DNA from: Burkholderiales bacterium UBA954
Lineage (GTDB): Bacteria > Pseudomonadota > Gammaproteobacteria > Burkholderiales > Burkholderiaceae_A
Assembly: GCA_002293155.1 (NCBI GenBank)
Contig: DBCQ01000060.1
Location: 1-7,276 of the forward strand
DNA: 7,276 bases
Direction: 5' to 3'
The notes beneath the pieces were generated by a model. That model ran no database searches, was not told the DNA's origin, and worked only from the letters and a program-made list of their open reading frames with translations. Position 1 is the stretch's first letter. The number at the start of each line of letters is the position of its first letter. Below are positions 1 to 5,367 of the stretch, piece by piece. A program made the translations under genes and the position numbers.

Positions 1-357
1 ACGAAATCGCTCGCGCTGCCACTCAAGGTCGTCGGTCTTGCCGTCCCCCTCCCTTCGGAAGTAGTCCAGCCCAGTCTCACCGATTGCTACCACCTTGGGG
101 TCCTCGGCTAGATCGATAAGCCGATCCACCGTGGGTTCCTCGATACCCTGATTGTCGGGGTGGACACCCACCGACGCGAAGAGAAAATCATGCGCCCGGG
201 CCATCTGAAGAACCTGCTCAGACTCCTCAAGGGTGGTGCAGATGTTAAGCGCACGTGACACATTGGCTTGGCGCATCCGACTAAGCACCCCCTCGGTGTC
301 TTCAATCAGTCCCGGATAATTCAGGTGGCAATGGGAATCAACAAAGGTCATGGTCAT
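1..357 (-). CDS. tatD: TatD-family metal-dependent DNase/hydrolase, N-terminal part (cut by window edge)
   Basis: TatD proteins are cytoplasmic TIM-barrel metal hydrolases with DNase activity, linked to DNA turnover and repair. The first 119 residues are visible, open to base 1; the family is usually about 260 residues, so the C-terminal half lies outside the window. Seen: the N-terminal metal-binding pair DSHCH (His9, His11), the GVHP motif (His66) and the IGETGLDY motif with metal-ligand Glu94, then the start of the Q-x-x-x-F helix (Gln114). The start is either the ATG at 357 or a second in-frame ATG at 351 (MTMTFVDSH); the family begins just before the HxH motif, so both fit. Neither has a clear ribosome binding site, and the gene starts 10 bases after the holB stop, which suggests translational coupling. 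Family assignment is firm; the precise member (TatD, YcfH or YjjV type) cannot be decided from this half, though position after holB favours the YcfH type. Confidence 0.93.
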   Translation of the reverse strand, partial: MTMTFVDSHCHLNYPGLIEDTEGVLSRMRQANVSRALNICTTLEESEQVLQMARAHDFLFASVGVHPDNQGIEEPTVDRLIDLAEDPKVVAIGETGLDYFRREGDGKTDDLEWQRERFR

Positions 358-367
358 TGGGATTTGA

Positions 368-1324
368 TTATTGGGCCCTACGATAGCGATCAAAGATCGA
401 CTCGTAAAAGAGTTTTGGGTTCAGGGGGTGCTCGGCCACGGCTCGAGAGGCCTGGATCTCGGCCAGCATCTGGAACCAGCGCTGGGGGGACTTCATCCTT
501 AGGGCCTGCTCCTCAAGCGCCGCACCCTCTTGGGGGAAGGCCCGCGGAGCTAAGCCACTGGCAACGCGACTGGCATCCGTCATCCAGCGAACCAGGAGGT
601 CAATTGCGTCGGCTGGCGGTGACTTGCCTGCCTTCTCGGCCCACCTGATGGGGTCGATCTGCCCAGAGACCAGCAGGGGTATCAGCCAGGCGGCCGCTTC
701 ACTATTCTGAGTCTGGATTTGGCTCAAGGCCTGCGCATCGACGCCGAGGTCGATCCGGCGGCAGCGCGACAGCACGGTGGCGGGGATGCCGCGGAGCCGG
801 TCAGCAACAAGAATAAAGACAAGGGACTGGGCGGGCTCCTCCAGGGTTTTGAGTAGGGCATTGGCCGCCGCGTAGTTCATCCGGTTTGCCGGGCTAATCA
901 AGACGACACGCAGCCCACCCCGATGAGACCCGACATTGGCAAAGCCTGACAGTGCTCGAATCTGCTCAATTCGAATCTCCTGAGACTTCTTTTTGGCATC
1001 GCTGCCAGCGACCGGGGTCTCTTGGAGATCGGCCTTGCCCTCGTCTGAGGGGCCTGTGCCCTCCTCGACATCTGCGTCAGGCCTTACCCACCGAAAATCT
1101 GGATGCTGGCTTGTAGACATCCAATGGCAGGACTGACAAGAACCGCAGCCAGAGCCATCCTGAAGGGGCGACTGGCATAGCCAGGAGGCGGCTAACTCGA
1201 TGGTAAGACCGGTCTTTCCGATCCCCTTGGGCCCAACCAAGAGCAAGGCGCTGGGCCTGCGGTTTAGCCCCTGATTGACCCGATTCCACCATGGTTTTGG
1301 AAATGAAATATCATTATTAATCAT
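368..1324 (-). CDS. holB: DNA polymerase III subunit delta-prime
   Basis: Delta-prime is a subunit of the clamp-loader complex that opens the beta sliding clamp at the replication fork. The 318-residue product has the expected layout: a Walker A-like loop GPKGIGKT (31-38), a zinc module with Cys50, Cys60, Cys63 and Cys66 spaced as in the family, the hallmark stretch NALLKTLEEP (155-164) and the SRC motif (186-188), followed by a helical C-terminal domain. The P-loop looks intact, whereas in E. coli delta-prime this site is considered non-functional; whether this one binds nucleotide cannot be judged here. An acidic, low-complexity insert of about 25-30 residues (about 83-113, rich in Asp, Glu, Gly and Lys) sits between the zinc module and the EIRIEQIR strand. 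The start ATG overlaps the tmk stop (ATGA, 1321-1324). No strong ribosome binding site precedes it, so coupling to tmk translation is likely. It stops with TAA 10 bases before tatD. Confidence 0.96.
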   Translation of the reverse strand: MINNDISFPKPWWNRVNQGLNRRPSALLLVGPKGIGKTGLTIELAASWLCQSPLQDGSGCGSCQSCHWMSTSQHPDFRWVRPDADVEEGTGPSDEGKADLQETPVAGSDAKKKSQEIRIEQIRALSGFANVGSHRGGLRVVLISPANRMNYAAANALLKTLEEPAQSLVFILVADRLRGIPATVLSRCRRIDLGVDAQALSQIQTQNSEAAAWLIPLLVSGQIDPIRWAEKAGKSPPADAIDLLVRWMTDASRVASGLAPRAFPQEGAALEEQALRMKSPQRWFQMLAEIQASRAVAEHPLNPKLFYESIFDRYRRAQ

Positions 1325-1330
1325 AATGAT
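1310..1330 (-). repeat. AT-rich inverted repeat over the tmk/holB junction
   Basis: ATCATTAT (1310-1317) and ATAATGAT (1323-1330) are perfect 8-base arms around a 5-base spacer. In the minus-strand mRNA the hairpin would cover the tmk stop and holB start codon (1324-1322), with two bases of the AUG paired or at the loop edge. It lies in a strikingly AT-rich patch (about 1301-1375) in an otherwise GC-rich region. Being almost all A-U pairs the stem is weak. There is no U-tract placement that would suggest a terminator, and it sits inside an operon. Confidence 0.5.
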
Positions 1331-1935
1331 GATATATCTTTTTCAAGTAATTTTTGAATATTTATGACCGTTTCACTGGAGTCAATAACAAGCCGCTTGA
1401 AAGAATCTACTTGAGGTCTGTTTAAGTACACGTCGCGGACCCGATCAAAGAACTCCGCATCCTGAGACTCAAACCGATCGCTAGCCCTACCCCGCTGCGA
1501 GCGACGCTGGGCAGCGAGCTCTGCGGGAGCATCAAAGAGATAGGTTCGATCGGGTTTAAGGCCCAGGGTAGCCTGCTGATTAAGCCTATCAATCCAAGCC
1601 GTATCGACTCCACCGCCCCCACCCTGATAGGCACGGGTTGACTCGGTAAACCGGTCGCAGACCACCCACTGACCCGACTCAAGGGCAGGCTTGATCACAT
1701 TAATGACATGATCTCTTCTCGCCGCGACCGCCAGCAAGACCTCGGTATCGCTGTCCATCGGCTCGTGCAGCAGGAGTTCTCGAATTCTCTCCGCAAGCGG
1801 CGTTCCACCGGGTTCTCGTGTCAGCAGGGCCTTGGCCCCTTGATGGCGCTCGATCGCCTGGCAGATGAACCCCAGATGGGTGCTTTTGCCTGCCCCATCA
1901 ATGCCCTCTACAACAATGAATTTTCCGGGCTCTAT
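1321..1935 (-). CDS. tmk: Thymidylate (dTMP) kinase, apparent ATA start
   Basis: Catalyses dTMP + ATP to dTDP + ADP, an essential step of dTTP synthesis in the cytoplasm. From the proposed start the protein is 204 residues, normal for the family. Seen: KFIVVEGIDGAGKST with the P-loop (about 11-19), the TREPGGTP motif, the DRF/YQGGG nucleotide-substrate region (Asp94, Arg95, Tyr103, Gln104) and an Arg-rich LID segment (about 143-154), fitting the bacterial type with LID arginines. No ATG, GTG or TTG exists in frame between the upstream stop (TAA at 1956-1954) and the P-loop; the first ATG (1758) would remove the whole ATP-binding site. The ATA at 1935-1933 gives an N-terminus (x-EPGKF) matching the usual M-x-GKFI start, lies 7 bases after a GGAG-type ribosome binding site (1946-1943) and overlaps the mltG stop as ATAG. 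Alternatives are an ATT at 1917, a sequencing error or a recent start mutation. The gene identity is firm; the start is an inference. Confidence 0.93.
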   Translation of the reverse strand: MEPGKFIVVEGIDGAGKSTHLGFICQAIERHQGAKALLTREPGGTPLAERIRELLLHEPMDSDTEVLLAVAARRDHVINVIKPALESGQWVVCDRFTESTRAYQGGGGGVDTAWIDRLNQQATLGLKPDRTYLFDAPAELAAQRRSQRGRASDRFESQDAEFFDRVRDVYLNRPQVDSFKRLVIDSSETVINIQKLLEKDISSL

Positions 1936-3068
1936 GGCTTGTCTCCCGAAAGCTTACGAATGAAGCGATTGACTGCAGAGTTATGCTGGGCAAGCGTCTC
2001 GGAGAACTCTGAGCTTCCATCACCTCGCGCAACAAAAAATAGGGCCTGGGTGGGGGCAGGGTTCATAGCCGCTCGTATTGCCTGCAGACCAGGGTTAGAG
2101 ATCGGAGTTGGCGGTAGGGTTTTTCGGGTGTAGGTGTTGTACGGGGTATCTTTACGCAGATGCTTTTTGGTGATGTCGCCCGCGAACTCTCGGCCCAGGC
2201 CATAAATGACGGTTGGGTCAGCCTGAAGGGGCATTCCCCTCTTGATGCGATTGGCAAACACAGCCGCTACTCGCTCCCGATCCCCCGGGTATTGGGTCTC
2301 TTTTTCGATGATCGAGGCGACAATCAAGGCCTCGTAGATCGATTGATAGGGCAGATCAGGGCTTCGGGCCTGCCAAGCCTCGGCAAGAAACTGGCGTTGA
2401 AATCGAACCGCTCGGCTTACGACAGTGCTGGCCTGACTGCCTTTTTTAACCACATAGACATCGGGATAGAGCCAGCCCTCGGGATTATTCACCTTTAGCC
2501 CAAGGGCGCCCGCGAGCGCCCGGCCGGACTCATCGCCCGCGAGATCAAATTGAATATCGCTGTTTTTCTTAATTGCCTGCAGGGTCTGGTCAATCGTCCA
2601 GCCTTCCAGAACCCGCAGCTCGGTGTGCGTTGGGTCTTTACCCGCAAGCCGCAAAATGAACTGCTTTTTAGTGACACCGGGCTCAACGAGGTAGACCCCA
2701 GCCTTTAACTGCCGGTGGACCCCAAGCCAACGGGCATGGAGCAAAAACATGCCCTCATGGATATCCACCCCAGCATCACGAATCAAGGCCGCAACGCCCC
2801 GGGCGGAGGTTCCATAAGGCAGAACCAGTTCAATGCCCGGCTCTACCCGTCCGAGCAGAGTCTTTTTCTCAGCCTCTGAGAGCGCAATCGTTGGGGCAGC
2901 CTTCAGGATTGGTCGATTGGCCTCAAATAGGAACCATCCAAGCAAGGTGGCGCTGACAAGGGCCAACAACGCCACAACCAGCCAGATTAATCGAAGTAAA
3001 CCTGCCCCCTGCCTAGCGGATCGAATAGATCGGTTCGAGAAAGGGGCATGCCGTTTTAAAGAAGCCAT
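1932..3068 (-). CDS. mltG: Endolytic murein transglycosylase (MltG/YceG-like)
   Basis: MltG is an inner-membrane lytic transglycosylase that cleaves nascent peptidoglycan glycan strands and is thought to terminate their elongation. The 378-residue product has a basic cytoplasmic N-terminus (about 1-24), one membrane segment (about 25-48, rich in Leu, Val and Ala) and a periplasmic YceG domain. The catalytic region is clear: ASIIEKET with Glu255, aligning with E. coli Glu218, then VFANRIKRGMPLQADPTVIYG (270-290, key residues Asn273, Arg274, Gln282, Asp284, Pro285, Tyr289). The C-terminal TYTRKTLPPTPISNPG and AAMNPA motifs are also typical. The start ATG at 3068 is the only one before the membrane segment. 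No Shine-Dalgarno sequence is visible before it, and a TATAAC box lies only 3 bases upstream, so the transcript may be leaderless. It heads an operon with tmk and holB; its TAG stop overlaps the proposed tmk start. If the tmk ATA were really ATG, the mltG stop would be lost and the protein would run on 8 residues. Confidence 0.96.
   Translation of the reverse strand: MASLKRHAPFSNRSIRSARQGAGLLRLIWLVVALLALVSATLLGWFLFEANRPILKAAPTIALSEAEKKTLLGRVEPGIELVLPYGTSARGVAALIRDAGVDIHEGMFLLHARWLGVHRQLKAGVYLVEPGVTKKQFILRLAGKDPTHTELRVLEGWTIDQTLQAIKKNSDIQFDLAGDESGRALAGALGLKVNNPEGWLYPDVYVVKKGSQASTVVSRAVRFQRQFLAEAWQARSPDLPYQSIYEALIVASIIEKETQYPGDRERVAAVFANRIKRGMPLQADPTVIYGLGREFAGDITKKHLRKDTPYNTYTRKTLPPTPISNPGLQAIRAAMNPAPTQALFFVARGDGSSEFSETLAQHNSAVNRFIRKLSGDKP
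1933..1947 (-). promoter_or_regulatory. Ribosome binding site and ATA initiation codon of tmk
   Basis: On the minus strand the sequence reads GGGAGA-CAAGCC-ATA. GGAG (1946-1943) is complementary to the 16S rRNA tail and sits 7 bases before ATA (1935-1933), ideal spacing. The site lies within the last codons of mltG, whose TAG stop (1934-1932) shares two bases with the ATA. This decides the tmk start in the absence of any standard start codon. The site is seen in the sequence; its use as a start is inferred. Confidence 0.6.
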
Positions 3069-3074
3069 GCCGTT
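3047..3074. repeat. Direct repeat CATGCCGTT beside the divergent start region
   Basis: Two exact copies of the 9-base sequence CATGCCGTT lie at 3047-3055 and 3066-3074, offset by 19 bases, each followed shortly by TTAAA. The second copy contains the mltG start codon and abuts the -10-like boxes. It could be a small local duplication or a pair of regulator sites; nine bases is short enough to occur by chance in this position. Confidence 0.45.
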
Positions 3075-3079
3075 ATATT
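3072..3079. promoter_or_regulatory. Overlapping divergent -10-like boxes between mltG and ygfZ
   Basis: The 17 bases between the mltG and ygfZ start codons (3069-3085) hold an AT-rich core. On the plus strand TATATT (3074-3079) matches a -10 box at 5 of 6 positions and places the transcript start near 3086, the A of the ygfZ ATG. On the minus strand TATAAC (3077-3072) also matches 5 of 6 and places the start near 3068, the A of the mltG ATG. No good -35 box was found at 16-18 bases for either. If used, both genes would be leaderless and their promoters mutually exclusive. This is an inference from short motifs. Confidence 0.4.
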
Positions 3080-3085
3080 AAAGGG

Positions 3086-4129
3086 ATGATTGAAAAATAC
3101 TTCTCCGCGACCCATGTCGCAGACTTATCGCACTTTTCGGGCTTTACGGTGAGCGGGCCAGATGCCAACACGTTCTTGCAAGGCCAACTCACCAACGATG
3201 TGACCGGCCTTGGTCTTGGCGGGCATCAACGGTCGGGCTATTGCACCCCGAAGGGCCGGCTACTGGCAACGATGCTGCAGTGGCGAATCGATGATCAGAC
3301 GCTCGGACATCTGATCGCCTCTGGTTTGCTTGAGCCCACAGTGAAACGTTTGAAAATGTTTGTGTTGCGCTCGAAGCTTGTGTTCTCCGACGCTACGAAA
3401 CCCCTTCGCGCCTTTGGCCTCTGGGGATCGGCTGCTTCTGGGCTCGCACCCGGAACAACGATTGCGCTGGCAGACTCGGGAGCCTGGTTACTCATTGATT
3501 CACCCTGCCCAGTCTTGGGAGCGCGTGCGTGGTGCATCTTGAGCTTGGATCACGAGGCGCAGATTGGGCACCTGCTCACCCAGCATGAACAACGACCACA
3601 GGCAGCCTGGATGTTTTCAGAAATACAAAACGCAAAGGCATGGGTTGGCGAACCCACGACAGAGGCCTTTGTTCCTCAGATGATTAACTTCGAGCTCACC
3701 AATGGCGTGAGCTTCACTAAGGGCTGCTACCCCGGCCAAGAAGTAGTTGCGCGCAGCCAATACCTTGGAAAACTTAAACGTCGCAGCTTTCGCGCTCAGC
3801 TTTCAGAGACATCTCTTTTGAGTCGCAGTCTAGGCTTAACGAGTGATAGCCAAACAGATCCGAGTGCAGCGAAGTTCAACCTTGCAACGTATGCGCAAGG
3901 CCTTGTCGGCAAGGATGTCTGGTCTGCCTCCTCTAGCCATGAGGCCTGCGGTCTCGTGGTGAATGCGGCGCCAGTTTTTTCTGCGCTAGGCGTGCAGCTT
4001 ACGGCGATAGATCTTCTTGTCGAGACAAGCCTTGATGCCTGGGCGAAGCAAGATCTTCGCGTGGGTGCCATTGACGGCCCGAGCCTTGATGCCCAGCCCA
4101 TGCCGTATGAATTTCCCACTGCCGAATAG
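3086..4129 (+). CDS. ygfZ: Folate-binding protein YgfZ, Fe-S enzyme maintenance factor
   Basis: YgfZ (related to GcvT and mitochondrial IBA57) binds tetrahydrofolate and supports the assembly or repair of certain Fe-S enzymes, such as MiaB in E. coli, especially under oxidative stress. The product has 347 residues against about 326 in E. coli. Seen: the N-terminal substrate-binding signature VSGPDANTFLQGQLTNDV (22-39) and SGYCTPKGR, then the family signature KGCYPGQE (212-219) with the conserved functional Cys214 (E. coli Cys228), followed by VARSQYLGKLKRR. The C-terminal barrel is present and slightly longer than usual. The ATG at 3086 fits the family N-terminus. AAAGGG abuts the ATG directly, too close to act as a ribosome binding site, so a leaderless or atypical start is likely. 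It diverges from mltG with only 17 bases between start codons and is followed after 33 bases by the NRDE gene on the same strand, probably as one transcript. Confidence 0.95.
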   Translation: MIEKYFSATHVADLSHFSGFTVSGPDANTFLQGQLTNDVTGLGLGGHQRSGYCTPKGRLLATMLQWRIDDQTLGHLIASGLLEPTVKRLKMFVLRSKLVFSDATKPLRAFGLWGSAASGLAPGTTIALADSGAWLLIDSPCPVLGARAWCILSLDHEAQIGHLLTQHEQRPQAAWMFSEIQNAKAWVGEPTTEAFVPQMINFELTNGVSFTKGCYPGQEVVARSQYLGKLKRRSFRAQLSETSLLSRSLGLTSDSQTDPSAAKFNLATYAQGLVGKDVWSASSSHEACGLVVNAAPVFSALGVQLTAIDLLVETSLDAWAKQDLRVGAIDGPSLDAQPMPYEFPTAE

Positions 4130-4162
4130 GCACTCTCGCGTCGTGCAGGGTTTGTGCAGCCT

Positions 4163-4921
4163 ATGTGTCTCATTGGCCTAAAGATAAGTGCAAAAGGGTC
4201 GCTACTAATTGCGGCCAATCGCGACGAATACGCAGATCGACCGACGGCGGCCATGCACTGGTGGTCGGAGGGCATACTCGCGGGCAAGGATTTGAAAGCC
4301 GGGGGAACATGGCTGGGTGTTACCAAATCCGGCCGCTTTGCAGCCGTGACTAATGTACGCGACCCGTTGATAAAAGATAATCCAGTGCCGCGGGGTTCGC
4401 GTGGACTGCTGGTGAAAGAGTTTCTAACGAGTCAGACCTCACCGCAGGATTTTATGGATCGGTTAAATCAAGACCTCGCCCTCGCGTCTGCGTTTAATCT
4501 CATCGTAGGCACGGTTGATGTGTCGAATTCAAACACCGTTAACTGCTGGTGGCTCGGCGGCCGAACGCGTCAATCTCAAGCGCTTACCGCGGGAAGTTAT
4601 GTGCTCTCGAATGCGGAATTAAATACGCCATGGCCAAAAGCATTACGGCTTCAAGAGGCACTCGAAGGCAACGACAGGGCAGCGATTCTGCAGAGCTTGC
4701 AACACAGAACCCTCGCTAATGACGATCAACTTCCGAGAACCGGAGTACCCTGGGATTGGGAAAAAAGGCTCTCAGCTGCGATGATCACCGGAGAGGACTA
4801 TCACACCCGCTCCACTACCCTAATTGAGGCGGGCGATGCGGGGGTCACCGCCCATGAAATCACCTGGTATCCGGACGGGCAGATCCACTCCGAGTTGCGC
4901 GAATCTTTCTCTTTAGTCTGA
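4163..4921 (+). CDS. TANGO2/NRDE-family protein, possible Ntn-type fold, haem-related role suspected
   Basis: The family includes eukaryotic TANGO2 (haem trafficking) and bacterial NRDE proteins; it is named after an Asn-Arg-Asp-Glu motif. The 252-residue product has all main signatures: MCLI at the very N-terminus, AANRDEY (17-23), a DRP segment (25-27), GGTWLGV (47-53) and AVTNVRDP (61-68), with the conserved C-terminal region near DYHTRSTTLI. A GTG at 4154 would add three residues (MQP), but the family begins with Met-Cys and Cys2 is conserved, with a proposed N-terminal nucleophile role, so ATG 4163 is chosen. An AGGG (4147-4150) lies 12 bases upstream, a weak site. It follows ygfZ by 33 bases with no terminator seen, so co-transcription is likely. 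Its last 9 bases overlap the end of the oppositely oriented thioesterase gene. Biochemical function in bacteria is not well settled; a haem-handling role is an inference from the family and from the Fe-S-related neighbour. Confidence 0.9.
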   Translation: MCLIGLKISAKGSLLIAANRDEYADRPTAAMHWWSEGILAGKDLKAGGTWLGVTKSGRFAAVTNVRDPLIKDNPVPRGSRGLLVKEFLTSQTSPQDFMDRLNQDLALASAFNLIVGTVDVSNSNTVNCWWLGGRTRQSQALTAGSYVLSNAELNTPWPKALRLQEALEGNDRAAILQSLQHRTLANDDQLPRTGVPWDWEKRLSAAMITGEDYHTRSTTLIEAGDAGVTAHEITWYPDGQIHSELRESFSLV

Positions 4922-5332
4922 ATTCTTGTGTCTGCGACGACCCAGGGTGCGCATGCGTTTAAATGTGCCCATACCCTGTGCAAGAACACGGCCGTGGGTA
5001 TCGCGACACTCCGCTCTACAAAATGCCATCGTGGCCGAGTAATGGTCACACCAACCGAATGCATGGATCTCGCCACGAGCTGGCCTGAGAAAACTCGTCT
5101 TCATCTCAATCGTTACAACACCAAGCCCGTCAGGATCAGAAGACTTGGCCGCCAAGGCCATCACCACATCCATAAGCGTCATGATGACACCACCATGCGC
5201 CGCCTCGAGGCCGTTTTCCTGATGCGGCTGGAGCGTTAGCCTGATCTCGGCGTGACCTTTTTCAACCTGAACGAGCTCAACACCGAGGTGCTGCACAAAC
5301 GGAGTAAAACTAAGATTTAGCGGGTTATCCAT
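4913..5332 (-). CDS. PaaI-type hotdog-fold acyl-CoA thioesterase
   Basis: Proteins of this family hydrolyse acyl-CoA or aryl-CoA thioesters in the cytoplasm, usually as hotdog-fold dimers or tetramers. The 139-residue length is typical. Seen: Asn40, then the hallmark HGG (46-48) in EAAHGGVIMTLMD, with Asp55 at the position of the catalytic Asp of PaaI (E. coli Asp61), and the later strand VTIEMKTSFLRPA, typical of the family. The C-terminus is basic (RMRTLGRRRHKNSD). The ATG at 5332 is the only plausible start; no strong ribosome binding site is seen. It stands alone on the minus strand, converging on the NRDE gene with a 9-base tail overlap (4913-4921) and diverging from selO with a 35-base gap. 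The exact substrate cannot be told from sequence. It lacks a phenylacetate-pathway context, so it should not be called paaI itself. Confidence 0.92.
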   Translation of the reverse strand: MDNPLNLSFTPFVQHLGVELVQVEKGHAEIRLTLQPHQENGLEAAHGGVIMTLMDVVMALAAKSSDPDGLGVVTIEMKTSFLRPARGEIHAFGWCDHYSATMAFCRAECRDTHGRVLAQGMGTFKRMRTLGRRRHKNSD

Positions 5333-5359
5333 GACCGCAACGATAGCAAGACTTACTAT
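5331..5359 (+). promoter_or_regulatory. Weak candidate promoter of selO-msrB
   Basis: ATGACC (5331-5336) matches the -35 consensus at 4 of 6 positions, and TACTAT (5354-5359) matches the -10 consensus at 4 of 6, with the ideal 17-base spacer. The transcript would start at about 5366-5368, on or next to the selO ATG. The -35 box overlaps the first codon of the divergent thioesterase gene. Moderate matches only, so this is a suggestion. Confidence 0.35.
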
Positions 5360-5367
5360 TGCAAGTC

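Noticed and set aside
268..648. Plus-strand open frame of 126 codons opposite tatD/holB
   Set aside because: It lies antisense to two firmly identified genes, its translation is low-complexity (Pro, Ser, Arg, Gly) and matches no family I know; it is a shadow of GC-rich coding DNA.
1321..1758. tmk starting at the ATG at 1758 (145 residues), or tmk as a broken pseudogene
   Set aside because: That start lacks the P-loop and the TREPGG motif, which are fully encoded in frame upstream with no stop or frameshift, so the gene is intact and the start lies further upstream.
1708..2498. Plus-strand open frames opposite tmk and mltG (141 and 112 codons)
   Set aside because: Both are antisense to conserved tmk and mltG sequence and show no recognisable motif or ribosome binding site.
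3796..4326. Minus-strand open frame of 176 codons opposite ygfZ and the NRDE gene
   Set aside because: It spans the end of ygfZ and the start of NRDE on the wrong strand; both of those have clear family motifs, and this frame does not.
5359..5367. TTG start of selO at 5359
   Set aside because: It adds only three residues, has no ribosome binding site and lies in the likely -10 box; the ATG at 5368 is preferred, though not proven.
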